Assembly: GCA_020744425.1 (NCBI GenBank)
Contig: JAGMUV010000003.1
Location: 4,030,001-4,094,000, forward strand
Source: Dactylonectria macrodidyma
Taxonomy: Eukaryota; Ascomycota; Sordariomycetes; Hypocreales; Nectriaceae
Reading direction: 5' to 3'
Length of the DNA: 64,000 nucleotides
Shown: piece by piece, positions 32,169 to 44,497 of the stretch
Layout: each line of letters opens with the position of its first letter
How positions within the stretch are numbered: the stretch's first letter is position 1
Notes under the pieces: generated by a model
Told to the model about the DNA's origin: nothing
Database searches by the model: none
Seen by the model: the letters and a program-made list of their open reading frames with translations, nothing else
Program-made: the position numbers and the translations under genes

Positions 32169-33526
32169 CTATAAGTCCCATTGCTTCACCCAAAGCGCCA
32201 TCCATTCAGTCCCCACCGGGTTCAAAGATGCCATTGTCTTGCTTTTAGTCGAAGAGATCTTTGTTGCCAATGGAGGCATCATCATATCATCATGTCCCTT
32301 GGCATCAAGAGACTCGAAAAAGTCCAACAGCTTGACACCTGGATTCGCTTTCAGATTGGAAGATTTTTCCGACAGCCGAAGAGCGCTAACCCACTCTCCC
32401 CATGGGACGATATTGTTCGACTCAATACCTACCAAGCTTGCAACCGTGGGAGCAAGTTCTGCCCAGTCAACTGAACGAGGATTCACAGCGTGATATACTG
32501 AGATGGCGCTGCTAGCCCCAGACACGCCCATAAAACCTTTTAAGCCGTTGACTGCGGCTAACTTCTGCGATGAGCTGGTGGAGGATGGCACGACGCCACT
32601 CAGTTCAAGAATGATGTCCGAGAGGATATCTACTGGGACCCAGTTGACTTCATCCATAGAGCCGAGATCGGACGGAAGTAGGCCGATGTGCTTTGAACTT
32701 GCTATGATCTGAAAGAGAAAACAGCGCGTATTAGCTCTCATGAACAGTGATGCCAGATTCGGGAGCTAACCACGTACAGTAGGCAGCCATTCTTGTTTTC
32801 CCCACATCCCGTTTTTCTTTTCCACGGGTCCGGCAATTTGTCCAACACGACAGATGGCGGCTGTTTTGTGGTTGGTGGACTTGACATGCTCCTCGATGAT
32901 GAGTTCGCATATGTGCTTTGAGGCGCTGTAACCACCGAGATCTGGGGATAGCTTGTGGTTGGGACGCTCGGGAACTGGCTTGGATGTGTTGACGTGACTA
33001 ACAGTTCCAATGGTGGAGATGAAGAGGAACTCCACTTCACGTGGGCTGTCAAGACAAAAGTCCAAGAGGTGCCTAACGCCTTTGATGTATGGCTCAAACG
33101 AGGAAAGGTCCCAGTTGAAATTCACTGGCCATTGATTGTCTATAGTTCGAGCAGTCAGTTAGATCCGGTTGAAACAGGGGGGGGGGGGGGGGGTTGTTCT
33201 GGAATGCAAGGTGCCTTACGAATAATGTGCGTAGTTTCTCGAAGTAATTCGCAATACTTTTCCCGGCTCAATCCAAACCCTAGCTGTGACAAATCGACGC
33301 GAAGAAATTCGACTCTGGAATTGCCCCAGTGCGTAGCTAATCCTCGGGTACTGTTGACTTCTTTCTGTCTGGCGTGGCCGTCTTCGGCACGGTTGAGGCA
33401 GTATACCTTTCTTACATGTGACAGGTTCGTGAGGGAGTCTAGCAAGTACGAGCCCAACGAGCCGGTGCTACCTGTCAATATGACAGTAGCCGAGGCCACA
33501 TTGTTATCGTCGCTAGCAGAAGGCAT
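32169..33526 (-). CDS. Stand-alone thioester-reductase-like NAD(P)-binding protein
   Basis: A 402-residue protein on the minus strand with exons 33220..33526, 32778..33139 and 32169..32708. It is the reductase (R) domain that usually ends NRPS-like carboxylic acid reductases: ATVILTGSTGSLGSYLLDSL (NADP-binding GxxGxxG), VYCLNRAED, THIIHNQWPVNFNWDLSSFE assembled across intron 1, LFISTIGTVSH, SPDLGGYSASKHICE with the catalytic Tyr and Lys (YSASK), and NWVPVDILSDIILEL. No adenylation or carrier domain lies upstream, so it must act in trans or on a small thioester or CoA substrate. The first intron contains a run of 17 C on the coding strand. An adenylation-thiolation protein lacking an R domain is encoded 7 kb away (40668..44497), so cooperation is possible. 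Confidence 0.85.
33177..33193. repeat. Homopolymer run G17
   Basis: Seventeen consecutive G on the plus strand, inside the first intron of the reductase gene (C17 on its coding strand), between donor and branch point. Confidence 0.9.
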
Positions 33527-34274
33527 CTTGGATTTTTTTTGGTTGAAGAATGGACTGGCTGCTAAATACCCTGCACCAAGACGAAGGCAGATGAGCGTTG
33601 ACTATGGTCACAGAATTGCATTAATAATGCCATTGAAGTGAAATTGAATATGAAGCTGGTCCTCTGGTCGTGAGCATCGAATTCGACCGCAGCGGACCAG
33701 AGGTCTCCTAAAACGTACTTGTTTACCTCCGCAACTAGGCACAGTTGACTGCCGAATTCGGATGCCCGAAGCATGTGATGATGCCAGACCCCCGCAGCCA
33801 CAAAATAAGCTGACGCGTTCGGCATATTTCTTTTCGATCTCGGACGACTTGATCCGGTTTCGCGCTTGCTATTTCGGAATTTAGCGATTCTTAGTGATTA
33901 GAACTTGCTCTGCTTATGTGACTGTGTTTTATTGAGTGGCACTACTGGACACTGCCGAGCATTCTGTCTTACTTCGTCGCCTTGTCGGCATTCTATCCTC
34001 GTCGCTAGTTCGACCTGTCAGCTTACTTGGACGGGATTATGATCTACAGGATATGGGCGATTAGTCGAAAAGACCCTTGACCTCACCGGTGCACGTTCGT
34101 CTTCTCACCGCATCTCAATACGGTCGGCCGACTCAACTCTAGTACAAGGATTGCTGCGTCCCCCTCCCCTTGGTAGTCCTAGATTTCGGGCTCTGACTTA
34201 AGACTCAGTCGCTCTCAGCTTCCTCAACCTAGCATTAGCGCGGATCCTCCAGCTAAATCATCATTGTCACAATC
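33527..34274. other. Divergent promoter region, reductase / SDR
   Basis: 748 bases between two divergently transcribed oxidoreductase genes. No adenylation-domain sequence or other coding region is visible, so the reductase gene is not simply a truncated longer gene in this assembly. Confidence 0.5.
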
Positions 34275-35221
34275 ATGGCGCAGCATTCTTTCCTCATTAC
34301 TGGAGCTTCATCAGGGCTAGGCCTTCAGCTAGCCGTTGAGGCCCTCAAGGCCGGCCACTCGGTTGTCGCCACGGCACGTAATCCCACCAAGGCCGCGCAA
34401 GACCACCCTGAGGTGGAGGAGCTAGGGGGCATCTGGTACCAATTGGATGTCACGCACACTGATACAAAGGAGCGTGTGGACAAGGTTGTTCGGGAGAGAC
34501 AAATCAATGTGCTTGTCAACTGCGCTGGCTACGGGATTCTCGGAAGCCTAGAGGACACAGAGTACGTCTCCGATGCCCGTATTACGTCGTTTCTTGCTTC
34601 TTGCTAATTTCAAATAGCGAGGATGAGTTCATTGCTCAGATGGATACCAACACGTACGGAACTATGCGCTGCATCAAGGGAGCTCTACCACACTTTCGCT
34701 CCCTAGGGGCAGAGGGGCACGCAACTATCGTCAACATCGGCAGCATAGTTTGCCTAACTCCGTTCCCCGCGACGACTGCTTACGCAGCATCCAAAGCGGC
34801 CGTAGAGGGTTTGTCGGAAGCCCTTGCTATGGAAGTCGGAGCCTTTGGGATCCGCGTGGTGCTGATTGATTTCGGCATCTTCCGAACCAGTTTCCTCCAC
34901 AGTTTCAGCAAGCCCAAGGAAGGTTTAGGGGAAGCATACGTCGGAGGTTCCGTGGATGGCACTGTCTCATTCTTGGAGAATCTCGCCGGAAAGCAGCCGG
35001 GCGATCCGGTTCTGGGGGCGAAGAGGATTGTGGAAGTTGTGGATGGAACGGGATTGGCCAAGGACTTGACAAAGAAGGGATATGGCCCAGCGTTGAGAGT
35101 ACCGCTAGGAAGCGATTCTTTCCGTGGGGTGACGTCTAAGCTGGAGGCCTTGACAGAAGCCAAGACACTGGAAACTCTGGCATGCAGCACAGACTTCGCC
35201 GAGAATGTCGCTGCTTCGTAA
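34275..35221 (+). CDS. Short-chain dehydrogenase/reductase
   Basis: A 296-residue classical SDR with exons 34275..34561 and 34618..35221 (56-base intron). The NADP-binding motif FLITGASSGLGLQLAV is at the N-terminus, with ATARNP after strand 2, which favours NADP(H). The structural NCAGYG motif, the catalytic Ser in IVNIGSIVCLTPFPATT and the YAASKAAVEG catalytic pair are intact. The LIDFGIFRTSFL segment and long C-terminal tail match the fungal AYR1/17-beta-HSD-like group. It is divergent from the thioester-reductase-like gene across 748 bases, which suggests co-regulation. The substrate is unknown. Confidence 0.9.
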
Positions 35222-36619
35222 ATAGAGTCAATGGAATCATATGCATTGTTGATGACAATTATTGAATAAGCTGTGAGGACCTTGATGGAATGCGCTTAGT
35301 TGAGGGCCAAACACAAGGTTGTGGCAATTACGCTGGTAGCAAATCGTATTTTGTCAATTACATGTTTTCTCCGACTTGAATATTAATCATGAAATTGAGG
35401 AGCCAGTTTCGTCATTGGACGTTTATAGCCACGACACGGTTCCTATTATTAAGCCTGTATGACAGTTTGTGACAGTTCCCTCAACCCTTATTCGTCCTCC
35501 TGCTTTGGCCTAGGACCTCTACAGGACATCATCCGCCCCTCCATCTTGGCTCATCTAATTCCCCGACGCCTCACAAGGCAGCTATTCGTGCCTGGAATCG
35601 CACGCCATGTCCCGCACAGCCGATCTTGGAGGGTGCTCGGGGGTTGTACATGGCTTATCCGTCAGATGCAGGGACCCTGGGACTCTGCCGCTCGATCCGG
35701 TAAGACCCCAGACCCGGTGCTTCCATTCCGAGGCTGCCAGATACAGAAAATTGGAGCAGGAATATTCGGTCCGAATATTGCGGCACAGATACTTAATGGC
35801 GGGCGTCGGCTGCCAGAAATCTGGGACTTTCGGATTCCGTCTTGCCCATATTGGCAGGAAAGAAGGCCGGAAGAATAACTCAATTCCATGGCGCATTCAT
35901 ACGAGTGCTAGTGTGCGGAAGTTCCAGGTGGCGTCATTCTAGATGCGGTCCGATCCGTCGTGGCAACTTCAAGCAAGTCGTCAGGTCGAGGTGTGGTCAG
36001 CTTATGCGTAAGATGAGGCCTCATTTAGCCTAGAGAACCCCACTTAGTCTTAGTATCTCGCATATACCCGGCCCCCCTTCATGGAATTGGCGGCCGATTC
36101 GGATGAGTTCCGTGGAGCAGTGGTTCGTCAATTGGGGGCCATCTTACGAAATCTTCACGCGTAAGCTGAGTACCGAATGCCAGCGACTATGCGATATTCT
36201 GGTTCGAAGAGTCATATACTCGCCTATTTGTTTGACTAGAGCGTTAGGAGTGAGGCTCATGCAACAAGGCTTAGCACAGCGGAATTTGCAAGCGAGTCCC
36301 CGACTCTTACGCGGCCATAGGACAGTAACGGCTGTATCTCCAGTGACAGAACCAGACAGAGACATCCACCTCGCCCCACGATTGACCTTGTTAATAAGTT
36401 CCAGATTTGCGGCACAGCTAAGGATCTCTAGGCCTGCTGCTGTGACTAGTTCAACCCCAGCTACCTAGGTCCAGCCGCACTCTGCCTAGAATAGCTCTGG
36501 CTGCATTTGGATAAGTGAGGCTTTTGCCTTGTCACACGCTGTGATATTATCCCTCGGTCCTCTCCTCTTCTAGAACCGGCAGTGAACCTTACCGGAGAGG
36601 TGATCTCTACTCTCCGAAG
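35222..36619. other. Intergenic, no recognisable gene
   Basis: About 1.4 kb before the Zn2Cys6 regulator. Several overlapping frames are open at 35.46-35.94 kb but none shows a motif. An imperfect palindrome AATATTCGGTCCGAATATT lies near 35763. Confidence 0.45.
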
Positions 36620-38053
36620 ATGTTCGGGACTTTAATCTATGATCGGGATGGCCATGAGCCCGTCTTCGAAGCAGACGCAGCATTGCCGCCCTCAATATCT
36701 GGCACAGAATCGACGAAGAGCCCTAAAACAATTCCGAAAGCATGTGAACTCTGTCGGGCACGCAAGGTGAGTAGCATTTTGACCCACCGCGTCGCACAAT
36801 TGCTGATCATTACGTCGAGACACAGCTTCGGTGCAGCGGGGACCCATCTGGATGCGATCGATGCAAAGCATCTTCCAACGCTTGCAGATACCCCACAAGA
36901 AATTCCCGAGCCGGTAGAAAACGTCGACATATCTCGCGGGCGAGTGCGGACACCACGTACGACGGGCTTTTATCACCAAGCAGCACGGCATCAAGACACG
37001 GTGATAGTCATATGAGTGGAGATTTCAGCCAGCTGGAATGGCGGAGTTCCCGAAGTTCCACAAGTGTCGACGAGGACGCACAGCCGTCATCGACGAGCAA
37101 GTTGTTCGATGAGAACCATACGCTTGATCCCAACCTTATGGATGCCATTCTCGGTGACAATTCTCTACTCGGCAACCCCACTGAGCACGATTTCAGCAAA
37201 TTTTTTGAACCTCCTTGGCAAGATAGCCAAGTACCTGCCTCCAGCACTACTGGTTTGGGCGGGCTTTCTGACATTTCTTTATGTAAGTCAAACATTTTTT
37301 ATACATCTGGGAAATTTGCTAATACTTTCCACAGCATTGCATAATTTGTGGGGGGATGCTCCAGCTATCAAGGCATCCGACTCTGACAGTGATCTGACAC
37401 ACTGCAAGTTATCAGTGGGGATGGAGTGGTTTGGGACCATCGACACCAGCCCGGCACTATCGCCCAGCACCTCCATCGATACAATTTGCAACGGCAAGGC
37501 CAAGCACACCCATGGTGATAATTGCCAATGCCTCAGCCTCGTTGCCAGTCTCATAGAGCAGGTCGAGACTCAAGGCGGCAAACCAGACGCAAGCATTGAT
37601 GATCTGCTAGAGAGTTGTAGCGAGCCACTGACACAGTGCAAAACGCTTCTGGACTGTCAGCCCTGTAGGTCAAGGTCAGAGTACGTTCTGCTCTTGGCTA
37701 TACTAGCCAAGTCTCTTACTACTGTATTCAATAGCCTGGTACGGCTATGCGTACAGGCGGGGAAAGAAGTATCTCTTGAGGTAGCAGGACCGACCAAAGA
37801 TTGGCCTGGTTTGCGTGTAGGGAGGCACTTTGTCGATGACGCCGCAGAGAGGTCTATCGTCATTGAGATCCTGGTTGCGGTCAAGTTGAACCATCTGCAC
37901 CAGTTTCTGGTAGACCTAAAAACTCGGTCAGAGACACGGGAAGGTCCTGGAGCACTGATACTTCAGGTTGAGGAGCGTGTTAGGAACTTGAAGGCACTCA
38001 TGGCGGATAGTCAGCATAACATTTTGAGCGTTAATACACACACTAAAATCTAA
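36620..38053 (+). CDS. Zn2Cys6 transcription factor, AflR-like
   Basis: A 440-residue regulator with exons 36620..36766, 36826..37282 and 37335..38053. The binuclear zinc cluster spans the first intron: CELCRARKLRCSGDPSGC continuing DRC and NAC, giving spacing C-X2-C-X6-C-X6-C-X2-C-X6-C. A basic stretch (RAGRKRRH) follows. The C-terminal half resembles the AflR-type regulator domain: CQCLSLVASLIEQVE, EYVLLLAILAKSLTTVFNSL and VEILVAVKLNHLHQFL-like helices. Such proteins regulate polyketide and peptide clusters. It ends 510 bases before the 3' end of the isocyanide synthase gene, so it is the natural candidate for the pathway-specific activator of the cluster at 38.5-48.4 kb. Confidence 0.88.
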
Positions 38054-38563
38054 CTGCTGTGCCTTCTTGTTCCCCACAAAGTGTTGCATTTTGCGAGTAC
38101 GCTTATATCTAGCCTTCACTGTCAGGTAGCGGGATCGTCACCATACCCGATTCCAAGTAGATGTCACAACGGGGCTGCATTGCTTTAGAAAAACCCAAAG
38201 TAATACCTGAAATTTGCCCTTGGATCATAAACCTAACACGACGCCAACATGAACGCTACTAGTTGCTTCATGAAGTGCTTTAGGTGTGATCTCAATTGAC
38301 TCTTGCAAAGCTCGTTTTGAGGTAGGTGTTTGTGTTAAGCACTAACCTTTGACTCACGAAAGACGTAAATTGGTAATAAGAAATTTGTCTTGATCAATTT
38401 AGCGATGTATCTAAGCCGTCGACCGGAAAGAAGGCCCGCAGACTAACAAGTTTGAACTCCACTCCTGTATATCTAGGCCGCCACAACAACGGTAGCGCTA
38501 TCTTGTGGGTAACTGTAAAAGTTTGACATAATGAAACGTGATCTATGCATCCAAATCCACCAG
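38054..38563. other. Convergent intergenic region
   Basis: 510 bases between the convergent regulator and isocyanide synthase genes, presumably both 3' UTRs. Nothing else seen. Confidence 0.5.
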
Positions 38564-39810
38564 TTACTTGTCCTCTACTGAAGCCTCGGTGGGCTCAGGC
38601 GCCTTCTCTTTGAAGTAGCTAGGTCGGCCGTCCTCGTAGACAATTTCCATCTTGGAATCGTCCTTGAAGTCACCCATTGGGGAACTCATCCACTCGCCAT
38701 CTGCCATCAAAGCTACGCTGCAATGCCATGGGGTCGTGAAACCGGTCTTGGTGTTGAGCAGGCTCATCGACACTTTGTGCTCGCCGGTGGATTGATGAAT
38801 CGAGAGGCGCAAGTGGTTGGGGAATGCGGACTTGACTGCCCCTGCGAAGGCCTGGTTGGGAATATTGGTTAGTATGGAGGTGAAAATTGTCTGGAACCAA
38901 GAAAAGGGCGCTGGGGAGATTATTTGTTGGGTAAAAAGGACACACTTACATATCCTCGAATCAACATTTCCTTCGCCAAGAACTTGACGTTCTTCTTGTA
39001 TCCCTTGATCGATCGACCTTTGCCAGAGGGGAAAACATGCTGCAAATCAGACTCGAGGAATCGTCGGTAGCCACGGTACGTCATTAGAGTGTCGGGGTTG
39101 GTGGCGATCTCATGGTCGATGTCTAGATCCTCCTTTCCATACTTGTTGAGGAGGTATCGTCGGAAGTTGGTGGCGTTAGCGACATAGGTGATCTCCTCCA
39201 GCTTCTCCGGGAGAGGGAAGTTGACCAGGTCTCGGAGACGGGAGAAGTCAATGTTGGCGAAGCCCTTCTCGAGCGCCATAGCGCGCAGAGCCTGGCCGTA
39301 TGCCCAGACATCCTTGTCAGGGATAGTAAGCAGGTCTAAATTGCGATTGAACATATTAGCGAGCTGCTACTAGTAGAGCATTAACAGGGCGTTGTTTCAC
39401 ATACCGTTGTAGACGAGGCCATCCGAGATGATGGTAAGCTTGGCACCAGGCTCATATACTTGCCCGATGCGAGTGCACATGGTGTTCAGGCGCTCCATAG
39501 CCAACTCCTCGGCCTTGTCGGGCAAGATGCCGAACACCTTGTAGACCCGGTTTGCCGACTTGAAGGGAAACGCTGGCAGGCACATCTCGACCTGCTTTCC
39601 AGCGATGACGAACTCATCGATGACAGCGAGGAACTTGGGGATGCCAGCGGCAAGCCTGTCTACGCTGTCGTCGAACTTGTTCAGGGCGTACTCGTAGATA
39701 ATGGACAGGATCTTGGCAGAGGTCTCGGTGGCATCTTGGAGAGAATGGGGTGCCTTCTCCAAGTCCGAGGCGACTCCTGTGGTGCTTGCGATGGGGGAAA
39801 GGACCTGCAT
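38564..39810 (-). CDS. Isocyanide synthase (DIT1/PvcA family)
   Basis: A 359-residue stand-alone isocyanide synthase on the minus strand with exons 39405..39810, 38950..39335 and 38564..38851. The family signatures include PAFPFKSANRVYKVFGILPD, the motif EPGAKLTIISDGLVYNDLL (joined over intron 1) and VWAYGQALRAMA, then YRGYRRFLESDL, the central GYKKNVKFLAKEMLIRGYAF and the late RLSIHQSTGEHKVSMSLL with TPWHCSVAL. Enzymes of this family convert the amino group of an amino acid to an isonitrile using ribulose-5-phosphate. Fungal forms occur in dit, xanthocillin and crm-type loci. Unlike CrmA it is not fused to adenylation or transferase domains. Unlike XanB-type proteins, as I recall them, it carries no extra dioxygenase domain. 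The start MQVLSPIAST was chosen as the first ATG after a pyrimidine-rich leader. It is divergent from the adenylating enzyme at 40668. Confidence 0.9.
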
Positions 39811-40667
39811 GTTGGGCGGTGGATGAAATGAGTTGATTGAAATGGGTTGTAAGTGAAGAGAAAGGTAGTGATGAAGGATGATTTGAAAAGAGAGGATGAT
39901 TCTGTAAGTTAGGCCATCATATATAGTGCGAAGCTCTTCTGAAGCGTGCTGTATCTTTGAGCAAGTTAGCAACGCACGTGTTGACCAGCTTTGCCCACGT
40001 AGCGGTGACTGACACTCCCAAACATTACGCGACTCATCCCCAATGAGAACACCGCGATGTCAAACTCCGAGCATCGCGACACCGTTCCAATGACAAATGC
40101 CGCTTTCGTCCGTCCCCGCGTCGGCCGCGATGCCGAACACAGCCCCCGACAGCCCCGGATTGCTTCACCGGCAATCTTACACCCCCGGGGACAGTGCATT
40201 GCTCCTTTTGGCGTCCGTCCACCCTATGTTAGGCCTTATTCAGACTGTCGGAGTTTTGAAATTTAGGGGCCCGAGGCAGAGGTGTCAGCTTATCGCTGAT
40301 CTGGGCTGTGAGATCAGCTTACACTCGGCGCGCCCAAAGCGGAACGCCGAAGGAGAGTGCCGGGACGCTTTGCCGCAATTGCATCAAGGTTTGATCTAAT
40401 TCGGCATCCTGATCTGGAATTCAATCATTTCGATTCTCCGAGAAATATTGGCCATTTTGTAAGCGCGAATTTCTTAGGATAGATGTGTCGTGAATGAGGA
40501 GGCAACAATGGCGCAGCACCAGTGCCTTTACTTGTTGCTTTCATATGAGTATTACTTAAGACGAGGCTGAACCATGTCGCTATCTACAAAATCTACAGCG
40601 AATTTGTTTCCAACTGAGCTCGAAATCAATCATTCAAACATCGTTTAGATCTGTTTCTACCATTACC
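39811..40667. promoter_or_regulatory. Divergent promoter, isocyanide synthase / adenylating enzyme
   Basis: 857 bases separate the two start codons, so both cluster enzymes are probably controlled here. The coding-strand octamer CTTGCTCA (39958..39965, minus) lies 148 bases before the isocyanide synthase ATG and resembles the copper-responsive Mac1-type element. CCG/CGG-rich stretches at 40100-40200 could bind the Zn2Cys6 regulator. These sites are inferred. Confidence 0.45.
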
Positions 40668-43600
40668 ATGGATGCCTCACAGGACTACGGTAAGAGGTTG
40701 ATCCCTCAGATCCTAGACAACCTCGCCGCGGTCGACCCAGGCCGAATCATTTACTCAGTAGCCAAGTCTGCAGACATTTCCGAGGGATTCTTACACGTAT
40801 CTGCGCGCAGTTTTGCCAACGCCGTGAACAAGACGGCTTGGTGGCTGCAGAATGAGGTTGGAAAGAGTACAACGTTCCAAACGGTGGGCTATATCGGGCC
40901 TCGTAAGTGGGAGAAGGCTTTGTGCGCTAGAGAAGAGTTTGGAATCGATTCACTAACTATACGAAGATGACCTTCGACACATTCTTTTGACGTACGCCTG
41001 CATCAAAACTGGCCACACAGTAAGTTGCGTCGCTGTCCTCTCCACCAAATTCACTCGACTGACCCAACTTTTCCCTGCAGGCGTTGTTCCTCTCCCCTAA
41101 GAACAGCGTCGAGGGCGCTCTGGCCGTACTCAAATCCACAGACTGCAACATCTGGGTCAAGCCCCGCGAGCAGCCTCGTCTCCCGCAGGTAGACGAATAC
41201 CTGCGCCACCGCCCGCTCAATATCCTCGAGATTCCAGAGACCGAGGAGCTCCTCGATGCTGATACGGTAGAACACTATCCTTATGACAAGACGTGGGATG
41301 AAGCGTCCACAGACCCGTTTTGCGTGCTGCATAGCTCGGGCTCGACTGGGCTGCCGAAGCCTATAGCTTGGTCGCATGCGCTTATAGGTACGATGGATGC
41401 TGTGCGACTTCTGCCACCGACGGAGGGAGACAATGGGATGCTTCCGTGGACAGCGGGGTGGAAGGAGGGTGACCGGATATACTCGTCATTCCCCATGAGT
41501 CATGTGCGTTTTCCGTCCTTGACCACCGAAGACCTTCTTGCTAATAATTGCGACACTTGCAGGGTGCGGGTGTCATCATGGACATCCTCGTCCCATCGCT
41601 CTTCGGCATGCACTGCATCCTCGGACCCATGGGCGTAATCCCCAACATGGGCCTCATCGAGTCTCTTGTGGATCATGGAAAGATTGATGTATGGAGCATG
41701 GTTCCGTCCCTCGTCGATGAGTTGGGCGAAACTCCCGACGTTTTGAACAAGTTTGCGTCGTCCAAGTTTATATGCGCATCTGGCGGTAAGATTTCTCAAG
41801 CCTTTGGTGTTTGCGATCGCGCTGACAGTCACACGAAGGTCCCATTAGTCCCATCAGCTCCGCAAAGGTCAACAAAGTCGTCCGCGTGCTGAACTTGACC
41901 GGCACAACAGAAGGCCTTTTTATTGGCAATCTCGTAGTAGACAGGGAGGACTACTTCTACTTTGCGTTCCACCCCTACTCTGGCTTTGAGTTCAGAGAGG
42001 TAGAGCCTGGGATATATGAGCATTGGATGCATCGCGACGACAAGCTGTCTTTGTTCCAGGGGATTTTCCACACCTTTCCCGACCTGCATGAGATTAACAT
42101 TAAAGACTTGTATGTCAAGCACCCCACGAAACCATATCTCTGGGCATATAAGGGACGAAGCGACGATCTTGTGGTCTTGTCCAACGGGTATAAAATCTCG
42201 CCTTTGGACACGGAAGCTTTTATCACTACGCACCCTGCAATCAACGGCTGCCTCGTAGTAAGTTTTCTTATTGTTTATTCTCTCCGCCGTCTAAACTCAC
42301 ACATTGTGATCAGGTCGGAACTGGAAAACCGCAAGCTGCTCTTCTCATCGAGCTGAAAGACCCGTCAGCTGCGAATGAAGAGCTTCTCGAAAGCATCTGG
42401 TTAACTGTGCAAAAGGCAAATGCGTCCTCTCTGCATAAGAACCAGCTGCACAAGGACTACATCATGTTCGCAGAGGCAGACAACCCATTCGTGCGCACAG
42501 ACAAAGGAACCGTCAAGCGCCGCGCCACTCTGACGGCCTACAATGACTACATCGATCGTTTCTACGATACGGCGTCGGGAGAATCAGATGCGGATCTTTC
42601 CATCACGGTCGATACCACTTCGATTGAGTCCATCACCAACGCCGTCCGCCACATTCTCGCCTCCTTGCTACCCGCGTTCGAACACGCCTCGGACGACGCA
42701 GACATCTTCAACCTCGGACTCGACTCGCTGCTCGTCTTCCGGGCCATTCGGTCGCTGCGGACGGCTATGGGGCTGCAAGAGCAGCTGGCCCCAAGGCATG
42801 TGTACGGAAATCCTACCATTGGCAAGCTCTCTGCTGCCCTCGTGCAGCTCGTGGCTGGCGCAAAGACGTCGAACGGAACTTCCGAGCTTGATGAGAAATT
42901 GGCCAAGATGAAGGAGCTTCTCGGCAAATACAAATCCCGGCAGTCGCTGAAGATGAACGGATTCGACTTGATCATGCCCAAGCTCTACGTCAAGATGATG
43001 GTCTACATTCCTCTCCGCGAAGGCGTCAACTTCGAAAAGGCTTATTTCGGATTGCAGCGAGGTTTCGCCCGTATGCTGGAGGTCGTCCCGACTCTCGACA
43101 CAAAGATCATGTTTGACTCTGAAGGCGAAGATGGGTACAAGAAAGGCCATTTGCGGACCGAGTTTCCAACGCCTCCATCGCCGCCTTGGGGCAGCGATGT
43201 CAGCGGTCCTGGTCACGGCCCAAGACAGTTGGCCTACAGAGACCTTTCGAGCATTCTCCCACCATTCAAAGAGTTGCGAGACGCCGGATTCCCATCCTCG
43301 GCCTTCAAGGACGAACTCGTTCTCGCAGCTCCTTGGTTTCCGACCTTCCCTGCAGACATCATGACAGCGCAGGCCAACTTCGTCCAAGGCGGCTGTCTGC
43401 TCGCTATGGGATTCAGCCACCCTTGCTTTGACGGGATCGGGGTTGTGACGGCCATCAGGATCTGGGCCGAGAGCTGCAGATACGTCCAGGGAGATGAGTC
43501 TGCAACGTGCAGCTGGCTGGACCCCGAGAGCATGAACCGCAGCCTTCCACAGGTGCTGTGGGAGCAGGAAGGATACGCCCGGCCGGTTGAGGAGATTGAT

Positions 43601-44497
43601 CCCGCGACGTGGGGATTTCTTGGGTTTGCGGCACCTGGAGATGAAAGCGCTGCTATCAACGGAAATGGCTCGGCCAAAGTCGAGACCGTTTCTCAAACAT
43701 CAACTCTTCCACCTGCACCCGTTCTTCCACCGTCACCAACTCTTCCTCCACCAACCAGCGAGAAAGACCGCCATCTGGAGTCAAGCGTATTTTACATCTC
43801 CCCAGAGAACCTAGAGAAGCTCAAACAAGAGGTAGCTGCCGATCCTGAGGCCAAGGGCTTGGTGTCGTCAGCGAGCGACATCGTGCAGGCCTTGTTCTGG
43901 CGGACCGCGATTAGAGCACGGTACCGTCTAGCACAAGAGCGTGATGGCAAGACATTTGGACGCGACGAGATGTCCATTCTGGAACTGCCCATCGATGTTC
44001 GGCCTTATTTTTCGCCACTACTCCCGTCGACGTACATGGGGAACATGATCGTCATCAACCGTCCGACCATGCCAATCGAAACACTCTGCTCACCAGGGGC
44101 AAGCATCGGACGCATCGCTCTTCTCATCCGTGAAGCAGCCGCGCGCATCCGACCGTCGCTCGTCCACGACGCCTTCACGCTGCTGCAGACGGTGCCCGAT
44201 TATAACAAGCTTCGGTACGCATTCATGCGCCTGGAGGGCATGGACACCATGATCACCAACATGATGCTGTTCCCGACGAGTGAGGTAGCGTTTGGAGGGG
44301 AGTTCTTTGAGAATGGAGGCGCTGCAGATGGCGTGCGACCGTTGATGGACGGCTTCAACACAGGATTCCGGTTGGATCTTATCCTGCCGCTGCGCAAGAA
44401 TGGTGGAGTGGAATTGTTGTTTGGGTTGTTTCCAGAGGAGTTGGAGATGATGCTAAAAGATGAGGAGTTTGCGAGATATGCTCAGATTGTGTCATGA
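40668..44497 (+). CDS. NRPS-like enzyme: adenylation-thiolation-acyltransferase
   Basis: A 1178-residue enzyme with six exons: 40668..40902, 40967..41019, 41081..41503, 41563..41785, 41839..42257 and 42314..44497. Residues 1-560 form an adenylation domain with the AMP-binding loop LHSSGSTGLPKP near residue 181, LTGTTEGL, and YLWAYKGRSDDLVVLSNGYK. A carrier domain follows with NLGLDSLLVF; the phosphopantetheine serine is residue 589. The C-terminal 520 residues are a BAHD/trichothecene-acetyltransferase-like domain with HPCFDG (His820, Asp824) as the HxxxDG motif. No condensation or reductase domain is present. A low-complexity Pro/Thr linker (PPAPVLPPSPTLPPPTS) interrupts the transferase domain. 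It would activate an acid, hold it as thioester and transfer it to an alcohol or amine. The same A-T-transferase order follows the isocyanide synthase domain in CrmA, as I recall. Confidence 0.9.

Noticed and set aside
33527..34274. Upstream adenylation domain for the reductase gene
   Set aside because: No AMP-binding or carrier motifs occur in any frame here; the gene is a free-standing reductase in this sequence.
35459..35942. Overlapping open frames on both strands
   Set aside because: They are open because of base composition; no motif, no plausible start context and no exon structure.
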